Notes: generated by a model not told the origin, from the letters alone. A stretch of DNA of 62,208 nucleotides from a virus (IMGVR_UViG_3300048778_000101:1-62208), one strand, 5' to 3'. Shown: positions 49,352 through 56,716, counted from the stretch's first letter. Program-made: numbers and translations.

Positions 49352-50788
49352 TTACCAGATTGTGGAATATTTATCATCATGCCCGTCGAATGGGTCGTAG
49401 TCAAACTTATGCCACCCACTTCTAGCGGCTGACTTCCTGCGAGCGGTTACGGGGAAAGCGAAAGTTAGGGCAAACGCATCTGCGTGGTCCGGGGAGTAGC
49501 CAAGTTTGCCTTTAATAACGTCCTTAGGCTCCAGAATAAGTTTACTGCCCTTGAAAGTGTAGGTAGTAGCCGAAAGCGCATCGAAGAGCTTCTTATTGTA
49601 AGGAAGAGCGCCCCCACGTTTGACCCATTCGATAGCTTGGAAGTACATCTCCGCTCGCTTATTGGCGTAACGGGTATCATCGCCAGCCTTAGTAGCAAAA
49701 CCAACTCCGATTGGGGACTTTCCAAGGTTACGGAGTTGGTCTAGCCAGCCGGCGCCAAACCCGCCGGTATCATCTACAAAGCAGGCGTCTGCACCCCAGT
49801 TATCCCATTCGCGAATGGTAACCTCAGCCCCTTGGGTACTATCCAGTCCGCGATAATCCAAAAATCCGAAGCATTGAACACCCTGGCGCTTGCAGATTAC
49901 GCTCTCATCATCCCCGTGGCGAGCTACGTCAATCCCAAGAACCTTAGCAGCTACTCCTATGTCAAATTCTCTGTAGTATCTTTTTGAGGCAGCTTCCAGT
50001 TCCGGTAGCCCTATTAAGGCATTCAGGGATTGCGGCGGGAATTGCCCAAACACATTGACTAGCACCCAGGGATTATCACGGCCATACTTTTCAATCTGCT
50101 CATTGGCCCACTGCACGCTAATTCGAGGGGATCTCTTCGGGCTTTCGGGGTCTCCGGTAATTTCCACAACATACCAGAGGTGTTTTTCATCGGTGGTAGC
50201 TCTGTATAGCGGGCCTTCTCGCATGGTGGGATTACCGGCTTGGATAATATGCCCTTCTTTACAGGAAGATAGGGCAGCTTCGGCAGTAGCCATAACTGCG
50301 TCCGGGATACCGCCGCTCTCATCCAGAAGGAATAGGATAAAATCGGCATGCAGCCCAGCCAGGGTGTCCGATTGCTGGCTTTTGTCGGCAGTTTTACTCC
50401 AAGTTCGCGCCGTCATAAACCAAGTTTCGGAGTATTCCTTGTGGCTAATTCTGGTCTTAGTCCAAGTAAACATCTCTTTTAGTAGTGGAGAATTTTCCTG
50501 CCACTTCGCCATTTCGGCCCATAGATTATCAGATAGATTATCCTTGCTGATTGAGGTAGCCGCAACTTTGGGCATGGGACGGGTTAGTAGAAAGTTCCAA
50601 GCCAACCAGGCCAACAAGGCTGTCTTTCCGGGGCCTTTGCAAGCCTTCATAGCTATGCGTTGGTTTTTTGGGAAAGCTTGGAGAACTTCCGCCTGCCAGT
50701 CGTCAGGTTCTACTCCGAAGAGTTCCCGGACCATAACTACTGGATCATCGCGCCAGGCCCGGAGTTTGGCAATTGCTGGTAGACTCAT
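49352..50788 (-). CDS. terL: Terminase large subunit
   Basis: 478 residues. The ATPase has Walker A ACKGPGKT (residues 49-56) and Walker B FILFLLDESGG (about residue 150). The nuclease domain has VLGIDVARHGDDES (about residue 295), VDDTGG and the end motif SPDHADAFALTFAFP. It translocates DNA into the head and cuts it. The start overlaps the small-subunit stop (ATGA). Whether packaging is headful or at fixed sites cannot be told from the sequence alone. Confidence 0.95.
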   Translation of the reverse strand: MSLPAIAKLRAWRDDPVVMVRELFGVEPDDWQAEVLQAFPKNQRIAMKACKGPGKTALLAWLAWNFLLTRPMPKVAATSISKDNLSDNLWAEMAKWQENSPLLKEMFTWTKTRISHKEYSETWFMTARTWSKTADKSQQSDTLAGLHADFILFLLDESGGIPDAVMATAEAALSSCKEGHIIQAGNPTMREGPLYRATTDEKHLWYVVEITGDPESPKRSPRISVQWANEQIEKYGRDNPWVLVNVFGQFPPQSLNALIGLPELEAASKRYYREFDIGVAAKVLGIDVARHGDDESVICKRQGVQCFGFLDYRGLDSTQGAEVTIREWDNWGADACFVDDTGGFGAGWLDQLRNLGKSPIGVGFATKAGDDTRYANKRAEMYFQAIEWVKRGGALPYNKKLFDALSATTYTFKGSKLILEPKDVIKGKLGYSPDHADAFALTFAFPVTARRKSAARSGWHKFDYDPFDGHDDKYSTIW

Positions 50789-51357
50789 TTCTTATCCCAG
50801 TCTTTTGAGATAGGTTGGAAGGGGTCTAGTTCCAAGGAGTCTGCTATACTATCCAGGTCTGTGGAATTATCCACGGGAGTTATATCAACTAACTCTGGGT
50901 CTTCGTAGCTTTTGGTTACTAGATCGGCCCAGGTTAGTTTGACGTCGTGTTCGATTTGCTGCTTGTCCCGCCAGCTAACTTCACGACGATTTTTCAGCCA
51001 GAAAGTAGCTGCTGCTGTGTCTGGGGCGACGTCTTCTCTAGTTTCGGTGACAGTTATGGAACCTTCGCTGTCGGTAACTGTTTTGGTAGTGGTTTTAACT
51101 CCGCCGATTGCCCGATTATAGAGTGCCAGAGCTACTTTACCGTCGGATTCTACGCGGCCTTGGGATAGGTAGGTAGTTATCTCCGGCGTGCGCTTCTTCC
51201 AGGAATTGAAAATAGCCTCGCTAACTCCGAAGTAAGCTCCGATTTCGGCATCGGCAAGCCCCAACAAGGCCAGTCTGTACACAGTAGCCAGTGCTTCTTG
51301 CCGGGAAGTTGCGGGAATAGCTGCGGGGACAAGTGAGACTGCTGTTTTCGGGGGCAT
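50785..51357 (-). CDS. terS: Terminase small subunit
   Basis: 190 residues. A helix-turn-helix is visible (LGLADAEIGAYFGVSEAIFN, about residues 33-55), followed by a central oligomerisation region and a C-terminal acidic part (NSTDLDSIADSLELDPFQPI) that could contact the large subunit. It recognises viral DNA for packaging. It lies directly upstream of terL with a 4-base overlap. Confidence 0.87.
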   Translation of the reverse strand: MPPKTAVSLVPAAIPATSRQEALATVYRLALLGLADAEIGAYFGVSEAIFNSWKKRTPEITTYLSQGRVESDGKVALALYNRAIGGVKTTTKTVTDSEGSITVTETREDVAPDTAAATFWLKNRREVSWRDKQQIEHDVKLTWADLVTKSYEDPELVDITPVDNSTDLDSIADSLELDPFQPISKDWDKK

Positions 51358-51522
51358 TTAGGAAGCCTCCGAGCGGGTTTTGTAGATTAGGTTCTGGAAA
51401 CCATTGCTGTTTAGCATGTAGCTTACCCAAGATTGCGGCAAATGCAGCAATTCAGCATAAGTTTCATGGGAAGCTTCGGGAAGTTTGAGAACTAGGTTAA
51501 GCAGATCATCTTTAGCGGGCAT
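51358..51522 (-). CDS. Hypothetical small protein before terminase
   Basis: 54 residues from the ATG at 51522 (AAGGAA 7 bases upstream); a TTG start at 51579 is possible. DDLLNLVLKLPEASHETYAE and LPQSWVSYMLNSNGF suggest a helix-turn-helix-like element. The stop touches the terminase small-subunit start. Confidence 0.68.
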   Translation of the reverse strand: MPAKDDLLNLVLKLPEASHETYAELLHLPQSWVSYMLNSNGFQNLIYKTRSEAS

Positions 51523-51583
51523 GGGAAGGTTCCTTAGCTGATTTAGCTGAGTATGCCATGCCAGAGGGTTTAATGTCAATTGA

Positions 51584-51907
51584 TTAGGGGAATTCGCGAA
51601 GGGTTTGGTCGATTATTGCATCGACCATTTGGTTATCTATTTTCAGTATGGCCAGATAACCGGACTGGGTAGTTTCATCCCATACTTGTTTGACGCGAAG
51701 TCTCCAGGCGGTTTTGATTAGCGGGTACCAGATGTGATCGGGACGGGTTCTGATAGTTTCCAGGAAGTATTTCCAATAGCGATGTGTATTTTCCAAATGC
51801 GGGCGGGAGAGGCAGAAAGCAAATTTAGCGCGGGAGGTAGTTTGCAGTTTTTCTAGGATTATGTGGAATTCAATTGGGTAGTCATCGGGATCGTGGTGGC
51901 GGATCAT
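51584..51907 (-). CDS. Hypothetical protein, first gene of late operon 1
   Basis: 107 residues, rich in His, Trp and aromatic residues (HRYWKYFLETIRTRPDHIWY, KTAWRLRVKQVW). No family recognised. It is the first gene downstream of late control region 2. Confidence 0.75.
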   Translation of the reverse strand: MIRHHDPDDYPIEFHIILEKLQTTSRAKFAFCLSRPHLENTHRYWKYFLETIRTRPDHIWYPLIKTAWRLRVKQVWDETTQSGYLAILKIDNQMVDAIIDQTLREFP

Positions 51908-52041
51908 AGTTGCGCTCCGTTTGGAATTGTCAGATTTAGTTAGCGGCGCTTGGTGAGCTTGCGAACCTTAGCAGAGCTTACGGCGCGTTCATATGAATTT
52001 TTGCATTTAATTAACTGGCGCATTTGCCATGTGCTTATATT

Positions 52042-52136
52042 GAAACTAGTCATGCTAAACCCGAATTGAAACTAAGCATGCTAAACTCCGGGATAATTAG
52101 GCACGCCAAACTTTGAGATAATTAGGAGCCTCTAAC
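52042..52136. repeat. Iterons of late control region 2
   Basis: Units begin at 52042, 52068, 52092 and 52117 (period 24-26). The best two read, on the leftward strand, GTTTAGCATGACTAG and GTTTAGCATGCTTAG; the third is GTTTGGCGTGCCTAA, which is also the form at 31325. The cluster ends 135 bases before the operon's first start. Confidence 0.78.
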
Positions 52137-52228
52137 TAGCACGCGCTGTCCCCCGCAAACCAACGATTTATCGTAGCATGAAATTCCGCAGTTAGCAAGG
52201 CTAATCTTATCCAAGCTAGAATTAAAAC

Positions 52229-52243
52229 CCCGTCGAAGACGGG
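52229..52243. repeat. Triloop hairpin H4
   Basis: CCCGTC-GAA-GACGGG followed by TATAGC. Compared with H1, the fifth pair changes from G-C to T-A on both sides, a compensatory change. Confidence 0.78.
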
Positions 52244-52337
52244 TATAGCTCCATAATTGCCATAATTGCCATAATTGCCATAATTCCGAAACCGACAGCT
52301 GTAATAATATAAATAACTCCACCCAATTTCCGCGGAG

Positions 52338-52352
52338 CCCGGCGGAGCCGGG
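52338..52352. repeat. Triloop hairpin H5
   Basis: CCCGGC-GGA-GCCGGG followed by GATAGTT, the same stem as H1 and H2. Confidence 0.75.
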
Positions 52353-52564
52353 GATAGTTCGGGATAGTTCTAGATAGTTCCAGCTAGTTCTATAGTTTGC
52401 AAATACCTGGAGTAGCTCAACAGTTACCGGAATTGCCGCAATCACCTAGTATGGTTAAAGAATTAGCCGCAATTCCCGCCGAACAAGTCCCGCGCGGTTT
52501 CGGAAACTGCTAGTTATAATGCACAATCCCCGCGCAATTCCGGCAGTTCCCGCGCAAGCTTTGG

Positions 52565-52579
52565 CCCGCCGGAGGTGGG
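52565..52579. repeat. Triloop hairpin H6
   Basis: CCCGCC-GGA-GGTGGG followed by TATAAC. The fifth pair is C-G and the fourth is a G-T wobble, so the stem holds despite sequence change. Confidence 0.7.
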
Positions 52580-52816
52580 TATAACTCTGCCAGCTAGTCT
52601 AATTCATGCCAGTTGGTCTAATACAGCTTCTAATTAATATGAAACAGTTCCTGAGATAACTAGCGAGGCTAATTTGAATTACCCAAAATTGGGAAATCGC
52701 CAAGTATGGGGGAACGCAACCGACCCCCGCCACCCTACCCCCAAACTCCAAATTAGCCCCCCTACCCCAGTCTAGCCAATCTCGCTAGTTAAGCTAAGCT
52801 AATCAAGCCGCGAGCG

Positions 52817-52830
52817 CCGCGGGCCCGCGG
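52817..52830. repeat. 14-bp GC palindrome, copy 2
   Basis: CCGCGGGCCCGCGG, identical to 31946-31959, again followed by AAGC and CTAGTTA at similar distances. Confidence 0.85.
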
Positions 52831-52883
52831 TTAAGCGTCCCTAGTTACGGGCAACTGCGCCCGTCCTTAGTCGACTACGGTCC

Positions 52884-52924
52884 TAGGGGGCATGGGCCAA
52901 TTAGACCGGTCCCCATGCCCCCTA
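52884..52924 (-). terminator. Strong hairpin after the 52932 gene
   Basis: TAGGGGGCATGGG (52884-52896) and CCCATGCCCCCTA (52912-52924) form a perfect 13-bp stem with a 15-base loop, 7 bases beyond the stop of the leftward gene at 52932. There is no T tract, so it may be a terminator with another mechanism or a transcript-stabilising structure. Confidence 0.5.
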
Positions 52925-52931
52925 CGAGGCC

Positions 52932-53165
52932 CTAGATACGCATCCACCCCCCTAGGCTAACTGCCCACACCTGCCGCCCCCTAGTAGCCCTGCGGGACCG
53001 CTCCAGGAAGCTATACAGGCGGTCCTTAACGCCCTCCACGCGCTTCGCAATTACCGCCGAGGCCCTACGACGATAGGCCAGTATCTGCCCCTCGACGACA
53101 TCGTACTTATCCAGCACTAGACGCGCGGTCAGGGCGACGATAGCTTTGGCTTGCTGTAAATTCAT
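52932..53165 (-). CDS. Small basic hypothetical protein
   Basis: 77 residues from the ATG at 53165, preceded by GGAGGTGAT, which matches the 16S rRNA tail almost completely. Highly basic helices (AYRRRASAVIAKRVEGVKDR, SRRATRGRQ). Basic charge plus very strong translation signal suggest an abundant nucleic-acid-binding or regulatory protein. It sits alone with the next gene between the two arms. Confidence 0.75.
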   Translation of the reverse strand: MNLQQAKAIVALTARLVLDKYDVVEGQILAYRRRASAVIAKRVEGVKDRLYSFLERSRRATRGRQVWAVSLGGWMRI

Positions 53166-53205
53166 GATAATCACCTCCCCCTGCCGCCCGTTATAGCCGA
53201 TCTCG

Positions 53206-53421
53206 CTAGCTACGCAAGCTCTTTATCAGCCCCTGGAACTTCACCAGCCCCTGGAACAGTGTAGGAAGCCCTAGCTGGCTGCGCTCTTCCTGACCCAGGG
53301 CCTGCAACTGCTCCGACATATGCTCGACATACTGCACGCACTCAAAGACTTGCTGGGTCTTATCATCATCCGCAGTCAGCACCATGCGCAATGCTGAAAG
53401 AAATGCTGCCGTATCGATCAT
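53206..53421 (-). CDS. Small helical hypothetical protein
   Basis: 71 residues from the ATG at 53421 (GGAGA upstream); an earlier ATG at 53511 is less likely. Acidic helices (TADDDKTQQVFECVQYVEHM) and a short internal repeat (FQGLVKFQGLIK). Together with the 52932 gene it forms a leftward mini-operon in the divergent region, a typical place for regulators. Confidence 0.7.
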   Translation of the reverse strand: MIDTAAFLSALRMVLTADDDKTQQVFECVQYVEHMSEQLQALGQEERSQLGLPTLFQGLVKFQGLIKSLRS

Positions 53422-53737
53422 GATAGGTAATTCTCCGCTAACTAAGCCGCGAACCAATTCGCAGTTCCTAATCTGCCTCGATCTAGCTAACTTTGCAAGA
53501 AAATAAATCACAACTAAGTCACAAGTTTGCTTGTTACAAATGCAGTGTGACGAATTTTCTTTAAATCATACGCAAACCCCCCCCTAGCTAAGGGCATACT
53601 AGCCAAAATCGTATAGGGGTGGCCACAAGAGGCTTTACACGCGCGGGCAGTTAGGGTAATGGATGTGTATTGAAGAGCGGACACGGACAGCGCAAACCGC
53701 GTGAGGGGACGCTCTTTAGGGGGGGGGGGATAAATAG
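53422..53737. promoter_or_regulatory. Divergent intergenic region
   Basis: About 320 bases between the leftward mini-operon and the AAA+ gene. It contains a dyad GTCACAAG/CTTGTTAC around TTTG (53518-53537), a C8 tract (53577-53584), a weak rightward promoter candidate TTTACA-17-TAATGG (53634-53662) and an 11-base G run (53719-53729) in the ribosome-binding position of the next gene. Promoters for both directions are expected here but none is strong by eye. Confidence 0.55.
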
Positions 53738-55147
53738 ATGCAAAATGCCGAGGCCACGGGGCTTGCTACTAGGCTGCTGGGGGTAGCTCCAGATAGTGGC
53801 GCGGGCGAGGCGGATATTGCCAACCTTGCTGATCGCATTACGCACAGGTCGCAGACCCGTGGCGCCGTCCGGGAGTGGCTAATCAGCGCGGGTTTGCCGC
53901 TGGAGGCGACAGTAACTACACGCGCCAGGACACTGGCACAGGCCTATTTAGTCCCGAGCTACCGCGCCACACTGATACGCGCGCGGGGGGCAGCCGCTCC
54001 GGCCTCGGCATTGCTGGCGGATCTAGCCGCTTTTGCGGCACCAGATGCCCCTCGACCAGCTGTGCAGACTGTGGAGAGTGTGCAGATTGCCGAGAGTGTG
54101 CAGATTGCCGAGACCGCTCCCAACTCCCCTGCCGCGGTTGACATTGCCGTCGTAACTGCACGCGTGTTTACCCTGCTGACGCCGGATATAGCACGCGCTC
54201 ATGCTGATATGCGGCACGCGCTTGAAGGGCAGCTGGTGGACGGCATGGCTGACGTAGTGGCTCAGACTTGCAAGGCCGCTACCGCGTATATTGATGCCCG
54301 GCTGCCCCCACGTATGATCACGGTCAAGTCCCCGACAGGCGGCGAGATTAGCGTCGGCTTGCAGCATGCGCAATTCCCTGCTCTTTTGAGGGCATGTGGC
54401 GCCCGTGATCACAAAGGCAATAGGCTCAATATATGGCTTACTGGCGCGGCTGGCTCGGGCAAAACCAGCGCGGCCGAAGCCGTAAGCAAAGCTTTAGGTC
54501 TGGATTTTTGTTTTGACGGCGCCCTTGACGCGGATTATAGGGTCTTGGGATTTAGAGATGCCGCTGGCGCTGTTGCCGAGACCAATTTTCGCCGGGCATT
54601 TGTCCACGGCGGCATTTACGTGGCGGATGAAATCGATAGCTGGCATCCGCAAGCCCTGCTGGCGCTAAATGCGGCACTAGCTAACGGGGTGGCGAGTTTT
54701 CCCGACGGTATTTTCCACCGGCATCCGGATTGCGTAGTTATCGCTTGCGCGAATACTTGGGGGCACGGCGCTACACATGAGTATGTCGGCCGGGCTAAGC
54801 TAGACGCCGCCAGTCTTGATCGATTTTTTCCGAAGATCGAATGGAAAACCGACGAAAAGCTAGAGACGGAGATTGCCCGGCAAATGGCGGGTGAAATTGG
54901 GATTATTTGGGCTAAATTTGTGCAAGGCCACCGCCGACGGGTTAGCGAGCAAGGTCTCCGGGTGGTAGTCACACCACGGATGACATTCTCGGGAATTAGT
55001 CTGCTGCTGCAAGACTTTACGGCCGGCGAAGTTGTCGAAATGACGGCGCAGGCCGGGCTTAGCCAGGAACAGCAGGATGCGCTACGGCTGGCGGAATATG
55101 CATCCAGGGTGGCGGTGGAAATCCGCGAAGTCCCGAAAGGCCCATAA
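53738..55147 (+). CDS. MoxR/CobS-like AAA+ ATPase
   Basis: 469 residues. The AAA+ core occupies residues about 225-400: Walker A GAAGSGKT (236-243), Walker B VADEID (297-298 are the key Asp-Glu), sensor 1 in VVIACANTWG, and a RFFPKIEW box. This is the CbbQ/MoxR/CobS branch, whose members remodel partner proteins, often together with a VWA-domain protein. The first 220 residues are Ala-rich with a short tandem repeat (QIAESVQIAE). The gene is GC-richer than most of the genome. The G11 run 8 bases before the ATG acts as ribosome-binding site. Confidence 0.9.
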   Translation: MQNAEATGLATRLLGVAPDSGAGEADIANLADRITHRSQTRGAVREWLISAGLPLEATVTTRARTLAQAYLVPSYRATLIRARGAAAPASALLADLAAFAAPDAPRPAVQTVESVQIAESVQIAETAPNSPAAVDIAVVTARVFTLLTPDIARAHADMRHALEGQLVDGMADVVAQTCKAATAYIDARLPPRMITVKSPTGGEISVGLQHAQFPALLRACGARDHKGNRLNIWLTGAAGSGKTSAAEAVSKALGLDFCFDGALDADYRVLGFRDAAGAVAETNFRRAFVHGGIYVADEIDSWHPQALLALNAALANGVASFPDGIFHRHPDCVVIACANTWGHGATHEYVGRAKLDAASLDRFFPKIEWKTDEKLETEIARQMAGEIGIIWAKFVQGHRRRVSEQGLRVVVTPRMTFSGISLLLQDFTAGEVVEMTAQAGLSQEQQDALRLAEYASRVAVEIREVPKGP

Positions 55148-55148
55148 G

Positions 55149-55967
55149 ATGATTAAGCGCTATCCCAGCGTGGCGGCACTCGCTAAAGCTTGGCAGGACT
55201 GCCCGCACAAAAAGCCTCGGGCGACCGATTGGTACAACGGCGAAAGTGCGAATGACACCTACCGCAAAGCGCTTAATGGGGATGCCTCGCTGGTCCCAGC
55301 GGCTGAAAAGCTTCTAAGTAAACTATCCGCGTCCCTGGAAACGCCACTCCGCAGCATTCACAGGGCGCCGTGCGGTGGCTGGCCAGCTATCCCAGATTAT
55401 TTAATGGGCAGTCCCACGCCCATGCGACGTTTTGAGCATACCTCCGAGGATATAGCGCCTATTAGGGTGGTCTCAATCTGCACATCGTCGGCGGGGCTTG
55501 ATGCCCGGATGCTGCAAAAGCGAGGAATAGCTATCCTCGCCTTGGTCCTAGCACTGGCGCAAAGCCGGCCAGTCACGCTTGAGGTTGCCGGGGTACTGGG
55601 TGGAATTGACTGCGATCGGAAAAAGGGTGAATTTATTCCAATTACGGAAATTAACACTAAACCCTTGGACTTAGCTACGGCTTGCTACGTGCTTACAAGC
55701 TCCGGCTTTGATAGACGCATTCATCACGACTTAACTAGGCAATACATGCTGGCCACCTACGACGCGGAATGGGCTGGTGCTTGGGCGCCTGGGTTTAGCC
55801 ACGATAACCCGCAAGCTTATTTTGACACCCTAGCCGATCGGCTAGAATACCCCCGCGACAAAACGCTGGTGATTGGCGGCGCTCACTTGTCTGACAAGCT
55901 ACTATCTAACCCTGTGGCTTGGGTGCAGGGACAGATTGACCGATTTACGCAAATTGCGAAGGACTGA
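55149..55967 (+). CDS. Putative VWA-like partner of the AAA+ ATPase (DUF7192-like)
   Basis: 272 residues from the ATG at 55149, one base after the ATPase stop (TAAGATG), so co-translated. The N-terminal 60 residues have a WYNGESANDTYRKALNGD motif; the core has IRVVSICTSSAGLDARMLQK, then RGIAILALVLALAQSRPVTL, which has the strand-loop-helix pattern of a von Willebrand A fold. The first MIDAS Asp appears replaced (CTSSAG instead of DxSxS). Phage CobS-like ATPases are often followed by such a protein. The VWA assignment is an inference. Confidence 0.75.
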   Translation: MIKRYPSVAALAKAWQDCPHKKPRATDWYNGESANDTYRKALNGDASLVPAAEKLLSKLSASLETPLRSIHRAPCGGWPAIPDYLMGSPTPMRRFEHTSEDIAPIRVVSICTSSAGLDARMLQKRGIAILALVLALAQSRPVTLEVAGVLGGIDCDRKKGEFIPITEINTKPLDLATACYVLTSSGFDRRIHHDLTRQYMLATYDAEWAGAWAPGFSHDNPQAYFDTLADRLEYPRDKTLVIGGAHLSDKLLSNPVAWVQGQIDRFTQIAKD

Positions 55968-56009
55968 CGCCCCTTAATAGAGGAAAAGCCGTGACGACCT
56001 AAAAAATAG

Positions 56010-56038
56010 TTGACACGCGTTAGGCTTCTGCCTAAAAT
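56010..56038 (+). promoter_or_regulatory. Strong sigma70-like promoter
   Basis: A perfect TTGACA (56010-56015), a 17-base spacer and TAAAAT (56033-56038), 24 bases before the ATG at 56062. It is the best promoter in the window by eye. Confidence 0.85.
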
Positions 56039-56061
56039 TCCTCAGAAACAAGGAGATCAAA

Positions 56062-56640
56062 ATGGCCGCTCAAGAGACATCCCGCCGGAAGCGTGGGGAA
56101 GATGTGAATATCACCCCCGCGCCGGAAAACAATTGCCTTGCCATCGGCTTTGGCGATGGCACTCAAGCCGTGCTTAATCTGGGTGATCTCTCGCAAGAGA
56201 TTATCACTCTTGCCCTCTACCACGGCCTTAAGAATAAGCTTATTCCGGCCCTTCCCGCCGGAAGCACGGCCGAAGCCAAGAAAGCTAATGTCTTGGACAC
56301 CCTGGACACTCTGCTTTCCGGAAATTGGACTAAACCGCGCGAAACTGCCGCCAAAGTCGATAGCAGCGATCTGTTATATACTGCGATGGTGCGTATCTGT
56401 GATGGCAATCACTCGCCGTACCCAAGGAAGTCACCGGAAGCCATCAAGGAATACTTGGACAAATATGCAAAAGCCGGCGCAGATACCCCGGCAGAGGCCA
56501 AGGCCAAGAAAGACACCCTTCGGCAATGGGCTTCCAAAGATGCAATCGCCCGAGAGATCGCCGAAATCAAGGCGGAGCGTGGAAAGGGGCAGCCCCCAGA
56601 GAATGTTTCTGATCTGCTGGATGATCTTATGCGGTCCTAG
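56062..56640 (+). CDS. Hypothetical protein behind a strong promoter
   Basis: 192 residues with AAGGAGA upstream. A short basic start (SRRKRGED), a beta hairpin (LAIGFGDGTQAVLNLGDLSQ) and a helical C-terminal half rich in Lys/Ala (AEAKAKKDTLRQWASKDA). General layout recalls the 3037 protein: N-terminal beta part, helical C-terminal half, LLDDLM ending. Strong promoter and ribosome-binding site suggest high early expression. No family recognised. Confidence 0.78.
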   Translation: MAAQETSRRKRGEDVNITPAPENNCLAIGFGDGTQAVLNLGDLSQEIITLALYHGLKNKLIPALPAGSTAEAKKANVLDTLDTLLSGNWTKPRETAAKVDSSDLLYTAMVRICDGNHSPYPRKSPEAIKEYLDKYAKAGADTPAEAKAKKDTLRQWASKDAIAREIAEIKAERGKGQPPENVSDLLDDLMRS

Positions 56641-56647
56641 GTGACGG

Positions 56648-56716
56648 GAGGCTTAACCTAGCCAAGGGCCTAGAGTCCTTGGCCTAGTTAAACCCCCAAA
56701 GAAAGGTTAAAGCTAT
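56648..56716 (+). repeat. Repeated leader, copy A
   Basis: GGAGGCTTAACC, then an inverted repeat GCCAAGG/CCTTGGC (56661-56667 and 56677-56683), then AAACCCCCAAAGAAAGGTTAAAG before the ATG at 56715. The second copy at 57208-57262 is the same except for a 14-base deletion that removes the right arm of the stem. Confidence 0.8.

Larger units (their letters stand above)
51908..52931. promoter_or_regulatory. Late control region 2, upstream of late operon 1
   Basis: About 1 kb without a credible gene. It carries iterons at 52042-52136, the ACGATTTATCGT dyad at 52163-52174, triloop hairpins at 52229, 52338 and 52565, a (CATAATTGC)x4 tandem repeat near 52252-52287, a 10-bp GATAGTTC-type tandem repeat near 52351-52390, the 14-bp palindrome at 52817-52830 and a long hairpin at 52884-52924. 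The order matches control region 1. By position it should start late operon 1; an origin of replication is another possibility because of the iterons and AT-rich repeats. Confidence 0.8.

Noticed and set aside
51908-52041. A leftward sigma70 promoter just ahead of late operon 1
   Set aside because: TATAAG and CATATGAAC boxes exist but none has a -35 element at proper spacing, so no promoter is claimed.
52251-52390. Possible CRISPR-like array
   Set aside because: Units of 9-10 bp without spacers; no cas genes apart from a phage-type Cas4-like nuclease in the replication block.
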